Assembly (NCBI RefSeq): GCF_029227915.1
Contig: NC_079886.1
Span: 28,622,501 to 28,686,500 of the forward strand
Length of the DNA: 64,000 bases
Origin: Hydractinia symbiolongicarpus
Lineage: Eukaryota; Cnidaria; Hydrozoa; Anthoathecata; Hydractiniidae
Direction of reading: 5' to 3'
The position numbers and the translations under genes were made by a program. Below are positions 38,392 to 51,758 of this stretch, in pieces. A model generated the notes under the pieces. The model was given only the letters and a program-made list of their open reading frames with translations. It was not told the origin of the DNA and did no database searches. Position 1 is the first letter of the stretch; each line of letters opens with the position of its first letter.

Positions 38392-41300
38392 TCGTTCGGG
38401 AAATGGGTTTACTCCCTGGGTACTTTCTTTGTATACATTCGACTATACGGGCCAAGCCCGGGATTTACGGGAAATCGCGGGTTTTCGTTTGCCGGCGATT
38501 AAACTTCTTTTATTCAGCGTCTCATCAAAAATGAAATCATTTTTGAAAACTACAAGTCTTATGCGTTTTAGTGGTGAAAAATAATTTAAAGAATCGTTCG
38601 GGAAATGAGTTTACTCCCTGCGGACTTTATTTGTATACATTTGACTATACGGGCCGAGTCTGGGATTTACGGGAAATCGCGGGTTTTCGTTTGCCGGAGA
38701 TTAAACTCCTTTTATTCAGCGTCTCATCAAGAATGAAATCGTTTTTGAAAACTACAAGTCGTATGCGTTTTAGTGGTAAAAAATTAATTTAAAAAATCGT
38801 TCGGGAAATGAGTTTACTCCCAGTTTATTTTATTTCTATACATTCGACTATACGGGCCGAGTCCGGGATATACGGGAAAGCGCGGGTTTTCGTTTGCCGG
38901 CGATTAAACTCCTTTTATTCAGCGTCTCATCAAAAATGAAATCAGTTTTGAAAACTACAAGTCTCATGCGTTTTAGTGGTGAAAAATAATTTAAAGAATC
39001 GTTCGGGAAATGAGTTTAATCCCTGGGTACTTTCTTTGTATACTTTTGACTATACGGGCCGAGTCCGGGATTTACGGGAAATCGCGGGTTTTCGTTTGCC
39101 GGCGATTAAACTCCTTTTATTCAGCGTCTCATCAAAAATGAGATCATTTTTGAAAACTACAAGTCTCATGCGTCTTAGTGGTAAAAAAATAATTTAAAAA
39201 ATCGTTCGGGAAATGAGTTTACTCCCAGTTTACTTTCTTTCTATACATTCGACTATGTGGGTCAAGCCCGGGATTTACGGGAACTCCCGGGTTTTCGTTT
39301 GACGGCGATTAAACTCCTTTTATTCAGCGTCTCATCACAAATGAAATCATTTTTGAAAACTACAAGTCTCATGCGTTTTAGTGGTGAGAAAATAATTTAA
39401 AAAATAGTTCAGAAAATGAGTTTACTCCCTGGGTACTTTCTTTGTATACATTCGACTATACGGGCCGAGTCCGGGATATACGGGAAATCGCGGGTTTTCG
39501 TTTGCCGGCGATTAAACTCCTTTTATTCAGCGTCTCATCAAAAATGAAATCAGTTTTGAAAACTACAAGTCTCATGCGTTTTAGTGGTGAAAAATAATTT
39601 AAAGAATCGTTCGGGAAATGAGTTTACTCCCTGCGTACTTTCTTTGTATACTTTTGACTATATGGTCCGAGTCTGGGATTTACGGGAAATCGCGGGTTTT
39701 CGTTTGCCGGAGATTAAACTCCTTTTAATCAGCTTCTCATCAAGAATGAAATCGTTTTTGAAATTTACAAGTCTTATGCGTTTTAGTGGTAAAAAATTAA
39801 TTTAAAAAATCGTTCGGGAAATGAGTTTACTCCCAGTTTACTTTCTTTCTATACATTTGACTACACGGGTCAAGCCCGGGATTTACGGGAACTCCCGGGT
39901 TTTCGTTTGCCGGCGATTAAACTCTTTTTTTTCAGCGTCTCATCAAAAATGAAATCATTTTTGAAAACTACAAGACTTATGCGTTTTAGTAGTGAAAAAA
40001 TAATTTAAAAAATCGTTCGGGAAATGAGTTTACTACCTGGGTACTTTCTTTGTATACTTTTGACTATACGGGCTGAGTCCGGGATTTACGGGAAATCGCG
40101 GGTTTTCGTTTGCCGGCGATTAAACTCCTTTTATTCAGCGTCTCATCAAAAATGAAATCATTTTTGAAAACTACAAGTCTTATGCGTCTTAGTGGTAAAA
40201 AATAATTTAAAAAATCGTTCGGGAAATGAGTTTACTCCCTGGGTACTTTCTTTCTATACATTCGACTATACGGGTCAAGCCCGGGATTTACGGGAACTCC
40301 CGGGTTTTCGTTTGCCGGCGATTAAACTCTTTTTATTCAGCGTCTCATCAAAAATGAAATCATTTTTGAAAACTACAAGTCTCATGCGTTTTAGTGGTGA
40401 AAAAATAATTTAAAAAATCGTTCGGAAAATGAGTTTACTCCCTGGGTACTTTCTTTGTATACATTCGACTATACGGGCCGAGTCCGGGATATACGGGAAA
40501 GCGCGGGTTTTCGTTTGCCGGCGATTAAACTCCTTTTATTCAGCGTCTCATCAAAAATGAAATCATTTTTGAAAACTACAAGTCTCATGCGTCTTAGTGG
40601 TAAAAAAATAATTTAAAAAATCGTTCGGGAAATGAGTTTACTCCCAGTTTACTTTCTTTCTATACATTTGACTACACGGGTCAAGCCCGGGATATACGGG
40701 AAAGCGGGGTTTTCGTTTGCCGGCGATTAAACTCCTTTTATTCAGCGTCTCATCAAAAATGAAATCAGTTTTGAAAACTATAAGTCTCATGCGTTTTAGT
40801 GGTGAAAAAATAATTTAAAGAATCGTTCGGGAAATGAGTTTACTCCCTGGGTACTTTCTTTGTATACTTTTGACTATACGCGCCGAGTCCGGGATTTACG
40901 GGAAATCGCGGGTTTTCGTTTGCCGGCGATTAAACTCCTTTTATTCAGCGTCTCATCAAAAATGAAATCATTTTTAAAAACTACAAGTCTCATGCGTCTT
41001 AGTGGTAAAAAAATAATTTAAAAAATCGTTCGGGAAATGAGTTTACTCCCTGGGTACTTTCTTTCTATACATTCGACTATACGGGTCAAGCCCGGGATTT
41101 ACGGGAACTCCCGGGTTTTCGTTTGCCGGCGATTAAACTCATTTTATTCAGCGTCTCATCAAAAATGAAATCATTTTTGAAAACTACAAGTCTCATGCGT
41201 TTTAGTGGTGAAAAAATAATTTAAAAAATCGTTCGGAAAATGAGTTTACTCCCTGGGTACTTTCTTTTTATACATTCGACTATACGGGCCGAGTCCGGGA

Positions 41301-41404
41301 TATACGGGAAAGCGCGGGTTTTCGTTTGCCGGCGATTAAACTCCTTTTATTCAGCGTCTCATCAAAAATGAAATCATTTTTGAAAACTACAAGTCTCATG
41401 CGTC

Positions 41405-41690
41405 TTAGTGGTAAAAAAATAATTTAAAAAATCGTTCGGGAAATGAGTTTACTCCCTGGGTACTTTCTTTCTATACATTCGACTATACGGGCCGAGTCCG
41501 GGATTTACGGGAACTCCCGGGTTTTCGTTTGCCGGCGATTAAACTCTTAGTTTAATCCCCGCAAACGAAAACCCGGGAGTTCCTGTAAATCCCGGGCTTG
41601 ACCCGTATAGTCGAATGTATAGAAAGAAAGTACCCAGGGAGTAAACTTATTTTTCCGAACGATTTTTCAAATTATTTTTTCACCACTAAA
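41405..41690. repeat. B/C junction: near-perfect palindrome, 5-nt spacer
   Basis: Minus-type monomers end at gattaaac (41537-41544) and plus-type monomers start at gtttaatc (41550-41557), with spacer tctta. The arms match closely for about 140 bp, with one missing base and a few substitutions (right arm ccccgcaaac against expected cgccggcaaac). Both arms carry the unusual combination tatagaaagaaag next to tacccaggg, centred on 41547. Beyond about 140 bp the arms differ in subtype: the left has actaagacgc, the right has actaaaacgc with acttatag. Confidence 0.88.
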
Positions 41691-41819
41691 ACGCATGAGA
41701 CTTATAGTTTTCAAAACTGATTTCATTTTTGATGAGACGCTAAATAAAAGGAGTTTAATCGCCGGCAAACGAAAACCCGCGCTTTCCCGTATATCCCGGA
41801 CTCGGCCCGTATAGTCGAA

Positions 41820-44800
41820 TGTATACAAAGAAAGTACCCAGGGAGTAAACTCATTTTCCGAACGATTTTTTAAATTATTTTTTCACTACTAAAACGCATG
41901 AGACTTGTAGTTTTCAAAAATGATTTCATTTTTGATGAGACGCTGAATAAAAAGAGTTTAATGGCCGGCAAACGAAAACCCGGGAGTTCCCGTAAATCCC
42001 GGGCTTGACCCGTATAGTCAAATGTATAGAAAGAAAGTAAACTGGGAGTAAACTCATTTCCCGAACGATTTTTTAAATTACTTTTTTACCACTAAGACGC
42101 ATGAGACTTGTAGTTTTCAAAAATGATTTCATTTTTGATGAGACGTTGAATAAAAGGAGTTTAATCGCCGGCAAACGAAAACCCGCGATTTCCCGTAAAT
42201 CCCGGACTCGGCCCGTATAGTCAAAAGTATACAAAGAAAGTACCCAGGGATTAAACTCATTTCCCGAACGATTCTTTAAATTATTTTTTCACCACTAAAA
42301 CGCATGAGACTTGTAGTTTTCAAAACTGTTTTCATTTTTGATGAGACGCTGAATAAAAGGAGTTTAATCGGCGGCAAACGAAAACCCGCGCTTTCCCGTA
42401 TATCCTGGACTCGGCCCGTATAGTCGAATGTATAGAAAGAAAGTAAACTGGGAGTAAACTAATTTCCCGAACGATTTTTTAAATTAATTTTTTACCACTA
42501 AAACGCATAAGACTTGTAGTTTTCAAAAACGATTTCATTCTTGATGAGACGCTGAATAAAAGGAGTTTAATCTCCGGCAAACGAAAACCCGCGATTTTCC
42601 GTAAATCCCAGACTCGGCCCGTATAGTCAAATGTATACAAATAAAGTACGCAGGGAGTAAACTCATTTCCCGAACGATTCTTTAAATTATTTTTCACCAC
42701 TAAAACGCATAAGACTTGTAGTTTTCAAAAATGATTTCATTTTTGATGAGACGCTGAATAAAAGAAGTTTAATCGCCGGCAAACGAAAACCCGCGATTTC
42801 CCGTAAATCCCGGGCTTGGCCCGTATAGTCGAATGTATACAAAGAAAGTACCCAGGGAGTAAACTCATTTCCCGAACGATTTTTTAAATTATTTTTTCAC
42901 CACTAAAACGCATGAGACTTGTAGTTTTCAAAAATGATTTCATTTTTGATGAGACGCTGAATAAAAGGAGTTTAATCGCCGGCAAACGAAAACCCGGGAG
43001 TTCCCGTAAATCCCGGGCTTGACCCGTATAGTTGAATGTATACAAAGAAAGTAAACTGGGAGTAAACTCATTTCCCGAACGATTTTTTAAATTAATTTTT
43101 TACCACTAAAAGGCATAAGACTTGTAGTTTTCAAAAGCGATTTCATTCTTGATGAGACGCTGAATAAAAGGAGTTTAATGTCCGGCAAACGAAAACCCGC
43201 GATTTCCCGTAAATCCCAGACTCGGCCCGTATAGTCAAATGTATACAAAGAAAGTACGCAGGGAGTAAACTTATTTCCCGAACGATTCTTTAAATTATTT
43301 TTCACCACTAAAACGCATGAGACTTGTAGTTTTTAAAAATAATTTCATTTTTGATAAGACGCTGTATAAAAGAAGTTTAATCGCCGGCAAGGGCTTGGCC
43401 CGTATAGTCGAATGTAAACAAAGAAAGCACCCAGGGAGTAAACTCATTTCCCGAACGATTTTTTAAATTATTTTTTCGCCACTAAAACGCATGAGACTTG
43501 TAGTTTTCAAAAATGATTTCATTTTTGATGAGACGCTGAATAAAAGGAGTTTAATCTCCGGCAAACGAAAACCCGCGATTTCCCCTAAATCCCGGAACCG
43601 CCCGTATAGTCAAAAGTAAGCAAAGAAAGTACGCAGGGAGTAAACTCAATTCCCGAACGATTCTTTAAATTATATTTTCACCACTAAAACGCATGACACT
43701 TGTAGTTTTCAAAAATGATTTCATTTTTGATGAGACGCTGAATAAAAGAAGTTTAATCGCCGGCAAACAAAAACCCGCAATTTCCCGTAAATCCCGGGCT
43801 TGGCCCGTATAGTCGAATGTATACAAAGAAAGTACCCATGTAGTAAACTCATTTCCCGAACGATTTTTTAAATTATTTTTTTACCACTAAGACGCATGAG
43901 ACTTGTAGTTTTTAAAAATGATTTCATTTTTGATGAGACGCTGAATAAAAGGAGTTTAATCGCCGGCAAACGAAAACCCGCGCTTTCCCGTATATCCCGG
44001 ACTCGGCCCGTATAGTCGAATGTATACAAAGAAAGTACCCAGGGAGTACACTCATTTTCCGAACTATTTTTTAAATTATTTTTTCACCACTAAAACGCAT
44101 GAGACTTGTAGTTTTCAAAAATGATTTCATTTTTGATGAGACGCTGAATAAAAAGAGTTTAATGGCCGGCAAACGAAAACCCGGGAGTTCCCGTAAATCC
44201 CGGGCTTGACCCGTATAGTCAAATGTATAGAAAGAAAGTAAACTGGGAGTAAACTCATTTCCCGAACGATTTTTAAAATTATTTTTTTACCACTAAGACG
44301 CATGAGACTTGTAGTTTTCAAAAATGATTTCATTTTTGATGAGACGCTGAATAAAAGGAGTTTAATCGCCGGCAAACGAAAACCCGCGATTTCCCGTAAA
44401 TCCCGGACTCGGCCCGGATAGTCAAAAGTATACAAAGAAAGTACCCAGGGATTAAACTCATTTCCCGAACGATTCTTTAAATTATTTTTTCACCACTAAA
44501 ACGCATGAGACTTGTAGTTTTCAAAACTGTTTTCATTTTTGATGAGACGCTGAATAAAAGGAGTTTAATCGGCGGCAAACGAAAACCCGCGCTTTCCCGT
44601 ATATCCTGGACTCGGCCCGTATAGTCGAATGTATAGAAAGAAAGTAAACTGGGAGTAAACTAATTTCCCGAACGATTTTTTAAATTAATTTTTTACCACT
44701 AAAACGCATAAGACTTGTAGTTTTCAAAAACGATTTCATTCTTGATGAGACGCTGAATAAAAGGAGTTTAATCTCCGGCAAACGAAAACCCGCGATTTCC

Positions 44801-44880
44801 CGTAAATCCCAGACTCGGCCCGTATAGTCAAATGTATACAAATAAAGTACGCAGGGAGTAAACTCATTTCCCGAACGATT
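41820..44880 (+). repeat. 2,201-bp higher-order repeat (11 monomers)
   Basis: About 41,820-42,680 recurs at about 44,020-44,880 with a 2,201-bp offset. Shared rare variants are taatggccggc (41960/44161), aaaactgttttc, ggcggcaaac, atcctggactc and actaatttccc. The unit includes one short monomer at 43286. Confidence 0.82.
43286..43458 (+). repeat. Short monomer 11
   Basis: The first short copy in block C, with the join at 43390/43391. It has a private ttttgataagac change and is followed by the usual aaccg subtype. Confidence 0.93.
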
Positions 44881-46501
44881 TTTTAAATTATATTTTCACT
44901 ACTAAAACGCATGACACTTGTAGTTTTCAAAAATGATTTCATTTTTGATGAGACGCTGAATAAAAGAAGTTTAATCGCCGACAAACGAAAATCCGCGATT
45001 TCCCGTAAATCCCGGGCTAGGCCCGTATAGTCGAATGTATACAAAGAAAGTACCCAGGGAGTAAACTCATTTCCCGAACGATTTTTTAAATTATTTTTTT
45101 ACCACTAAGACGCATGAGACTTGTAGTTTTTAAAAATGATTTCATTTTTGATGAGACGCTGAATAAAAGGAGTTTAATCGCCGGCAAACGAAAACCCGCG
45201 CTTTCCCGTATATCCCGGACTCGGCCCGTATAGTCGAATGTATACAAAGAAAGTACCCAGGGAGTAAACTCATTTTCCGAACTATTTTTTAAATTATTTT
45301 TTCACCACTAAAACGCATGAGACTTGTAGTTTTCAAAAATGATTTCATTTGTGATGAGACGCTGAATAAAAGGAGTTTAATCGCCGTCAAACGAAAACCC
45401 GGGAGTTCCCGTAAATCCCTGGCTTGACCCGCATAGTCGAATGTATAGAAAGAAAGTAAACTGGGAGTAAACTCATTTCCCGAACGATTTTTTAAATTAT
45501 TTTTTTACCACTAAGACGCATGAGACTAGTACTTTTCAAAAATGATTTCATTTTTGATGAGACGCTGAATAAAAGGAGTTTAATCGCCGGCAAACGAAAA
45601 CCCGCAATTTCCCGTAAATCCCGGACTCGGCCCGTATAGTCAAAAGTATACAAAGAAAGTACCCAGGGATTAAACTCATTTCCCGAACGATTCTTTAAAT
45701 TATTTTTTCACCACTAAAACGCATGAGACTTGTAGTTTTCAAAACTGATTTCATTTTTGATGAGACGCTGAATAAAAGGAGTTTAATCGCCGGCAAACGA
45801 AAACCCGCGCTTTCCCGTATATCCCGGACTCGGCCCGTATAGTCGAATGTATAGAAAGAAAGTAAACTGGGAGTAAACTCATTTCCCGAACGATCTTTTA
45901 AATTAATTTTTTACCACTAAAACGCATAAGACTTGTAGTTTTCAAAAACGATTTCATTCTTGATGAGACGCTGAATAAAAGGAGTTTAATCTCCGGCAAA
46001 CGAAAACCCGCGATTTCCCGTAAATCCAAGACTCGGCCCGTATAGTCAAATGTATACAAATAAAGTACGCAGGGAGTAAACTCATTTCCCGAACGATTCT
46101 TTAAATTATTTTTCACCACTAAAACGCATAAGACTTGTAGTTTTCAAAAATGATTTCATTTTTGATGAGACGCTGAATAAAAGAAGTTTAATCGCCGGCA
46201 AACGAAAACCCGCGATTTCCCGTAAATCCCGGGCTTGGCCCGTATAGTCGAATATATACAAAGAAAGTACCCAGGGAGTAAACTCATTTCCCGAACGATT
46301 TTTTAAATTAATTTTTTACCACTAAAACGCATAAGACTTGTAGTTTTCAAAAGCGATTTCATTCTTGATGAGACGCTGAATAAAAGGAGTTTAATCTCCG
46401 GCAAACGAAAACCCGCGATTTCCCGTAAATCCCAGACTCGGCCCGTATAGTCAAATGTATACAAAGAAAGTACGCAGGGAGTAAACTTATTTCCCACACG
46501 A

Positions 46502-46674
46502 TTCTTTAAATTATTTTTCACCACTAAAACGCATGAGACTTGTAGTTTTTAAAAATAATTTCATTTTTGATGAGACGCTGTATAAAAGAAGTTTAATCGC
46601 CGGCAAGGGCTTGGCCCGTATAGTCGAATGTAAACAAAGAAAGCACCCAGGGAGTAAACTCATTTCCCGAACGA
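46502..46674 (+). repeat. Short monomer 12
   Basis: Join at 46606/46607. It is flanked by cacacgattc upstream and cgatatttt downstream, both shared with copy 13, 782 bp away. Confidence 0.93.
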
Positions 46675-47283
46675 TATTTTAAATTATTTTTTCGCCACTA
46701 AAACGCATGAGACTTGTAGTTTTCAAAAATGATTTGATTTTTGATGAGACGCTGAATAAAAGGAGTTTAATCTCCGGCAAACGAAAACCCGCGATTTCCC
46801 CTAAATCCCGGAACCGGCCCGTATAGTCAAAAGTAAGCAAAGAAAGTACGCAGGGAGTAAACTCATTTCCCGAACGATTCTTTAAATTATATTTTCACCA
46901 CTAAAACGCATAAGACTTGTAGTTTTCAAAAATGATTTCATTTTTGATGAGACGCTGAATAAAAGAAGTTTAATCGCCGGCAAACGAAAACCCGCGATTT
47001 CCCGTAAATCCCGGGCTTGGCCCGTATAGTCGAATATATACAAAGAAAGTACCCAGGGAGTAAACTCATTTCCCGAACGATTTTTTAAATTAATTTTTTA
47101 CCACTAAAACGCATAAGACTTGTAGTTTTCAAAAGCCATTTCATTCTTGATGAGACGCTGAATAAAAGGAGTTTAATCTCCGGCAAACGAAAACCCGCGA
47201 TTTCCCGTAAATCCCAGACTCGGCCCGTATAGTCAAATGTATACAAAGAAAGTACGCAGGGAGTAAACTTATTTCCCACACGA

Positions 47284-47456
47284 TTCTTTAAATTATTTTT
47301 CACCACTAAAACGCATGAGACTTGTAGTTTTTAAAAATAATTTCATTTTTGATGAGACGCTGTATAAAAGAAGTTTAATCGCCGGCAAGGGCTTGGCCCG
47401 TATTGTCGAATGTAAACAAAGAAAGCACCCAGGGAGTAAACTCATTTCCCGAACGA
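47284..47456 (+). repeat. Short monomer 13
   Basis: Duplicate of copy 12, differing by cgtattgtcg. Join at 47388/47389. Confidence 0.93.
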
Positions 47457-48677
47457 TATTTTAAATTATTTTTTCGCCACTAAAACGCATGAGACTTGTA
47501 GTTTTCAAAAATGATTTCATTTTTGATGAGACGCTGAATAAAAGGAGTTTAATCTCCGGCAAACGAAAACCCGCGATTTCCCCTAAATCCCGGAACCGGC
47601 CCGTATAGTCAAAAGTAAGCAAAGAAAGTACGCAGGGAGTAAACTCATTTCCCGAACGATTCTTTAAATTATATTTTCACCACTAAAACGCATGACACTT
47701 GTAGTTTTCAAAAATGATTTCATTTTTGATGAGACGCTGAATAAAAGAAGTTTAATCGCCGGCAAACGAAAACCCGCGATTTCCCGTAAATCCCGGGCTT
47801 GGCCCGTATAGTCGAATGTATACAAAGAAAGTACCCAGGGAGTAAACTCATTTCCGGAACGATTTTTTAAATTATTTTTTTACCACTAAGACGCATGAGA
47901 CTTGTAGTTTTTAAAAATGATTTCATTTTTGATGAGACGCTGAATAAAAGGAGTTTAATCGCCGGCAAACGAAAACCGCGCTTTCCCGTATATCCCGGAC
48001 TCGGCCCGTATAGTCGAATGTATACAAAGAAAGTACCCAGGGAGTAAACTCATTTTCCGAACTATTTTTTAAATTATTTTTTCACCACTAAAACGCATGA
48101 GACTTGTAGTTTTCAAAAATGATTTCATTTGTGATGAGACGCTGAATAAAAGGAGTTTAATCGCCGTCAAACGAAAACCCGAGAGTTCCCGTAAATTCCT
48201 GGCTTGACCCGCATAGTCAAATGTATAGAAAGAAAGTAAACTGGGAGTAAACTCATTTCCCGAACGATTTTTTAAATTATTTTTTTACCACTAAGACGCA
48301 TGAGACTTGTAGTTTTCAAAAATGATTTCATTTTTGATGAGACGCTGAATAAAAGGAGTTTAATCGCCGGCAAACGAAAACCCGCGATTTCCCGTAAATC
48401 CCGGACTCGGCCCGTATAGTCAAAAGTATACAAAGAAAGTACCCAGGGATTAAACTCATTTCCCGAACGATTCTTTAAATTATTTTTTCACCACTAAAAC
48501 GCAAGAGACTTGTAGTTTTCAAAACTGATTTCATTTTTGATGAGACGCTGAATAAAAGGAGTTTAATCGCCGGCAAACGAAAACTCGCGCTTTCCCGTAT
48601 ATCCCGGACTCGGCCCGTATAGTCGAATGTATAGAAAGAAAGTAAACTGGGAGTAAACTCATTTCCCGAACGATTTT

Positions 48678-51110
48678 TTAAATTAATTTTTTACCACTAA
48701 AACGCATAAGACTTGTAGTTTTCAAAAACGATTTCATTCTTGATGAGACGCTGAATAAAAGGAGTTTAATCTCCGGCAAACGAAAACCCGCGATTTCCCG
48801 TAAATCCAAGACTCGGCCCGTATAGTCAAATGTATACAAATAAAGTACGCAGGGAGTAAACTCATTTCCCGAACGATTCTTTAAATTATTTTTCACCACT
48901 AAAACGCATAAGACTTGTAGTTTTCAAAAAGGATTTCATTTTTGATGAGACGCTGAATAAAAGGAGTTTAATCGCCGGCAAACGAAAACCCGGAAGTTCC
49001 CGTAAATCCCGGGCTTGACCCGTATAGTCGAATGTATAGAAAGAAAGTAAACTGGGAGTAAACTCATTTCCCGAACGATTTTTTAAATTAATTTTTTACC
49101 ACTAAAACGCATAAGACTTGTAGTTTTCAAAAACGATTTCATTCTTGATGAGACGCTGAATAAAAGGAGTTTAATCTCCGGCAAACAAAAACCCGCGATT
49201 TCCCGTAAATCCCAGACTCGGCCCGTATAGTCAAATGTATACAAAGAAAGTACGCAGGGAGTAAACTTATTTCCCGAACGATTCTTTAAATTATTTTTCA
49301 CCACTAAAACGCATGAGACTTGTAGTTTTTAAAAATAATTTCATTTTTGATGAGACGCTGTATAAAAGAAGTTTAATCGCCGGCAAGGGCTTGGCCCGTA
49401 TAGTCGAATGTAAACAAAGAAAGCACCCAGGGAGTAAACTCATTTCCCCAACGATTTTTTAAATTATTTTTTCGCCACTAAAACGCATGAGACTTGTAGT
49501 TTTCAAAAATGATTTCATTTTTGATGAGACGCTGAATAAAAGGAGTTTAATCTCCGGCAAACGAAAACCCGCGATTTCCCCTAAATCCCGGAACCGGCCC
49601 GTATAGTCAAAAGTAAGCAAAGAAAGTACGCAGGGAGTAAACTCATTTCCCGAACGATTCTTTAAATTATATTTTCACCACCAAAACGCATGACATTTGT
49701 AGTTTTCAAAAATGATTTCATTTTTGATGAGACGCTGAATAAAAGAAGTTTAATCGTCGGCAAACGAAAACCCGCGATTTCCCGTAAATCCCGGGCTTGG
49801 CCCGTATAGTCGAATGTATACAAAGAAAGTACCCAGGGAGTAAACTCATTTCCCGAACGATTTTTTAAATTATTTTTTTACCACTAAGACGCATGAGACC
49901 TGTAGTTTTTAAAAATGATTTCATTTTTGATGAGACGCTGAATAAAAGGAGTTTAATCGCCGGCAAACGAAAACCCGCGATTTCCCGTAAATCCCAGACT
50001 CGGCCCGTATAGTCAAAAGTATACAAAGAAAGTACCCAGGGAGTAAACTCATTTCCCGAACGATTCTTTAAATTATTTTTTCACCATTAAAACGCATGAG
50101 ACTTGTAGTTTTCAAAACTGATTTCATTTTTGATGAGACGCTGAATAAAAGGAGTTTAATCGCCGGCAAACGAAAACCCGCGATTTCCCGTATATCCCGG
50201 ACTCGGCCCGTATAGTCGAATGTATACAAAGAAAGTACCCAGGAAGTAAACTCATTTTCCGAACGATTTTTTAAATTATTTTTTTACAACTAAGACGCAT
50301 GAGACTTGTAGTTTTCAAAAATGATTTCATTTGTGATGAGACGCTGAATAAAAGGAGTTTAATCGCCGTCAAACGAAAACCCGGGAGTTCACGTAAATCC
50401 CGGGCTTGACCCGCATAGTCGAATGTATAGAAAGAAAGTAAACTGGGAGTAAACTCATTTCCCGAACGATTTTTTAAATTATTTTTTTACCACTAAGACG
50501 CATGAGACTTGTAGTTTTCAAAAATGATTTCATTTTTGATGAGACGCTGAATAAAAGGAGTTTAATCGCCGGCAAACGAAAACCCGCGATTTCCCGTAAA
50601 TCCCGGACTCGGCCCGTATAGTCAAAAGTATACAAAGAAAGTACCCAGGGATTAAACTCATTTCCCGAACGATTCTTTAAATTATTTTTTCACCACTAAA
50701 ACGCATGAGACTTGTAGTTTTCAAAACTGATTTCATTTTTGATGAGACGCTGAATAAAAGGAGTTTAATCGCCGGCAAACGAAAACCCGCGCTTTCCCGT
50801 ATATCCCGGACTCGGCCCGTATAGTCGAAGGTATAGAAAGAAAGTAAACTGGGAGTAAACTCATTTCCCGAACGATTTTTTAAATTAATTTTTTACCACT
50901 AAAACGCATAAGACTTGTAGTTTTCAAAAACCATTTCATTTTTGATGAGACGCTGAATAAAAGGAGTTTAATCTCCGGCAAACGAAAACCCGCGATTTCC
51001 CGTAAATCCAAGACTCGGCTTGTATAGTCAAATGTATACAAATAAAGTACGCAGGGAGTAAACTCATTTCCCGAACGATTCTTTAAATTACTTTTCACCA
51101 CTAAAACGCA
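48678..51110 (+). repeat. 2,202-bp higher-order repeat in block C
   Basis: The monomer at about 48,675 with aaatccaagactcgg recurs 2,202 bp later near 50,877, and also 2,780 bp earlier near 45,895. The monomers on its left (catttgtgatgag, agggattaaac and ccgtatatcccgg subtypes) recur in the same order. Confidence 0.72.
49282..49454 (+). repeat. Short monomer 14
   Basis: Join at 49386/49387. The tail reads cccaacgatt in place of cccgaacgatt. Confidence 0.93.
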
Positions 51111-51280
51111 TAAGACTTGTAGTTTTCAAAAATGATTTCATTTTTGATGAGACGCTGAATAAAAGAAGTTTAATCGCCGGCAAACGAAAACCCGCGATTT
51201 CCCGTAAATCCCGGGCTTGGCCCGTATAGTCGAATGTATACAAAGAAAGTACCCAGGGAGTAAACTCATTTCCCGAACGA

Positions 51281-51555
51281 TTTTTTAAATTATTTTTTCA
51301 CCACTAAAACGCATGAGACTTGTAGTTTTCAAAAACGATTTCATTCTTGATGAGACGCTGAATAAAAGGAGTTTAATCTCCGGCAAACGAAAACCCGCGA
51401 TTTCCCGTAATTTCATTTTTGATGAGACGCTGAATAAAAGGAGTTTAATCGCCGGCAAACGAAAACCCGGGAGTTCCCGTAAATCCCGAGCTTGACCCGT
51501 ATAGTCGAATGTATAGAAAGAAAGTAAACTGGGAGTAAACTCATTTCCCGAACGA
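51281..51555 (+). repeat. 275-bp compound monomer with 72-bp partial repeat
   Basis: At 51411/51412 cgatttcccgtaa is followed by tttcatttttgatg, stepping back 72 bp. The first half is the cattcttgatg/tccggc subtype and the second half the cccgggagttcc subtype, so two different monomers were joined out of register. Confidence 0.85.
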
Positions 51556-51758
51556 TTTTTTAAATTAATTTTTTACCACTAAAACGCATAAGACTTGTAG
51601 TTTTCAAAAACGATTTCATTCTTGATGAGACGCTGAATAAAAGGAGTTTAATCTCCGGCAAAGGAAAACCCGCGATTTCCCGTAAATCCCAGACTCGGCC
51701 CGTATAGTCAAATGTATACAAAGAAAGTACGCAGGGAGTAAACTTATTTCCCGAACGA

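Larger units (their letters stand above)
12281..41546 (-). repeat. Block B: inverted satellite, about 29.3 kb
   Basis: About 144 monomers in minus orientation; the plus strand reads tcgttcggg at the start and ends in tttaaagaa or tttaaaaaa. This is the block with the largest, most similar duplications (5,043, 4,434 and 2,202 bp offsets), so it is probably the most recently amplified part. Six short monomers lie in it, none between about 30.3 and 38.2 kb. A GAATTC-containing variant at five sites (12950, 13356, 15064, 15757, 20800) was seen only in this block. Confidence 0.95.
46112..47675 (+). repeat. 782-bp tandem duplication (4 monomers)
   Basis: About 46,112-46,893 is repeated at 46,894-47,675. 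Shared marks are gaatatatacaaag, tcccacacgatt and the short monomer followed by cgatatttt. Copies differ by cgtattgtcg, aaaagccattt/aaaagcgattt and tgatttgattt. Confidence 0.82.

Noticed and set aside
12281-41546. Transposable element or LTR pair explaining the inverted block
   Set aside because: No terminal repeats, target-site duplications or coding remnants are visible. The block is made only of the same monomers in reverse.
44127-44435. 102-codon open frame, longer than its neighbours
   Set aside because: Small indels near 44.27 kb and loss of a stop let one frame run into the next monomer. The second half is a different frame of the same repeat, so this is read-through of satellite DNA and not a gene.
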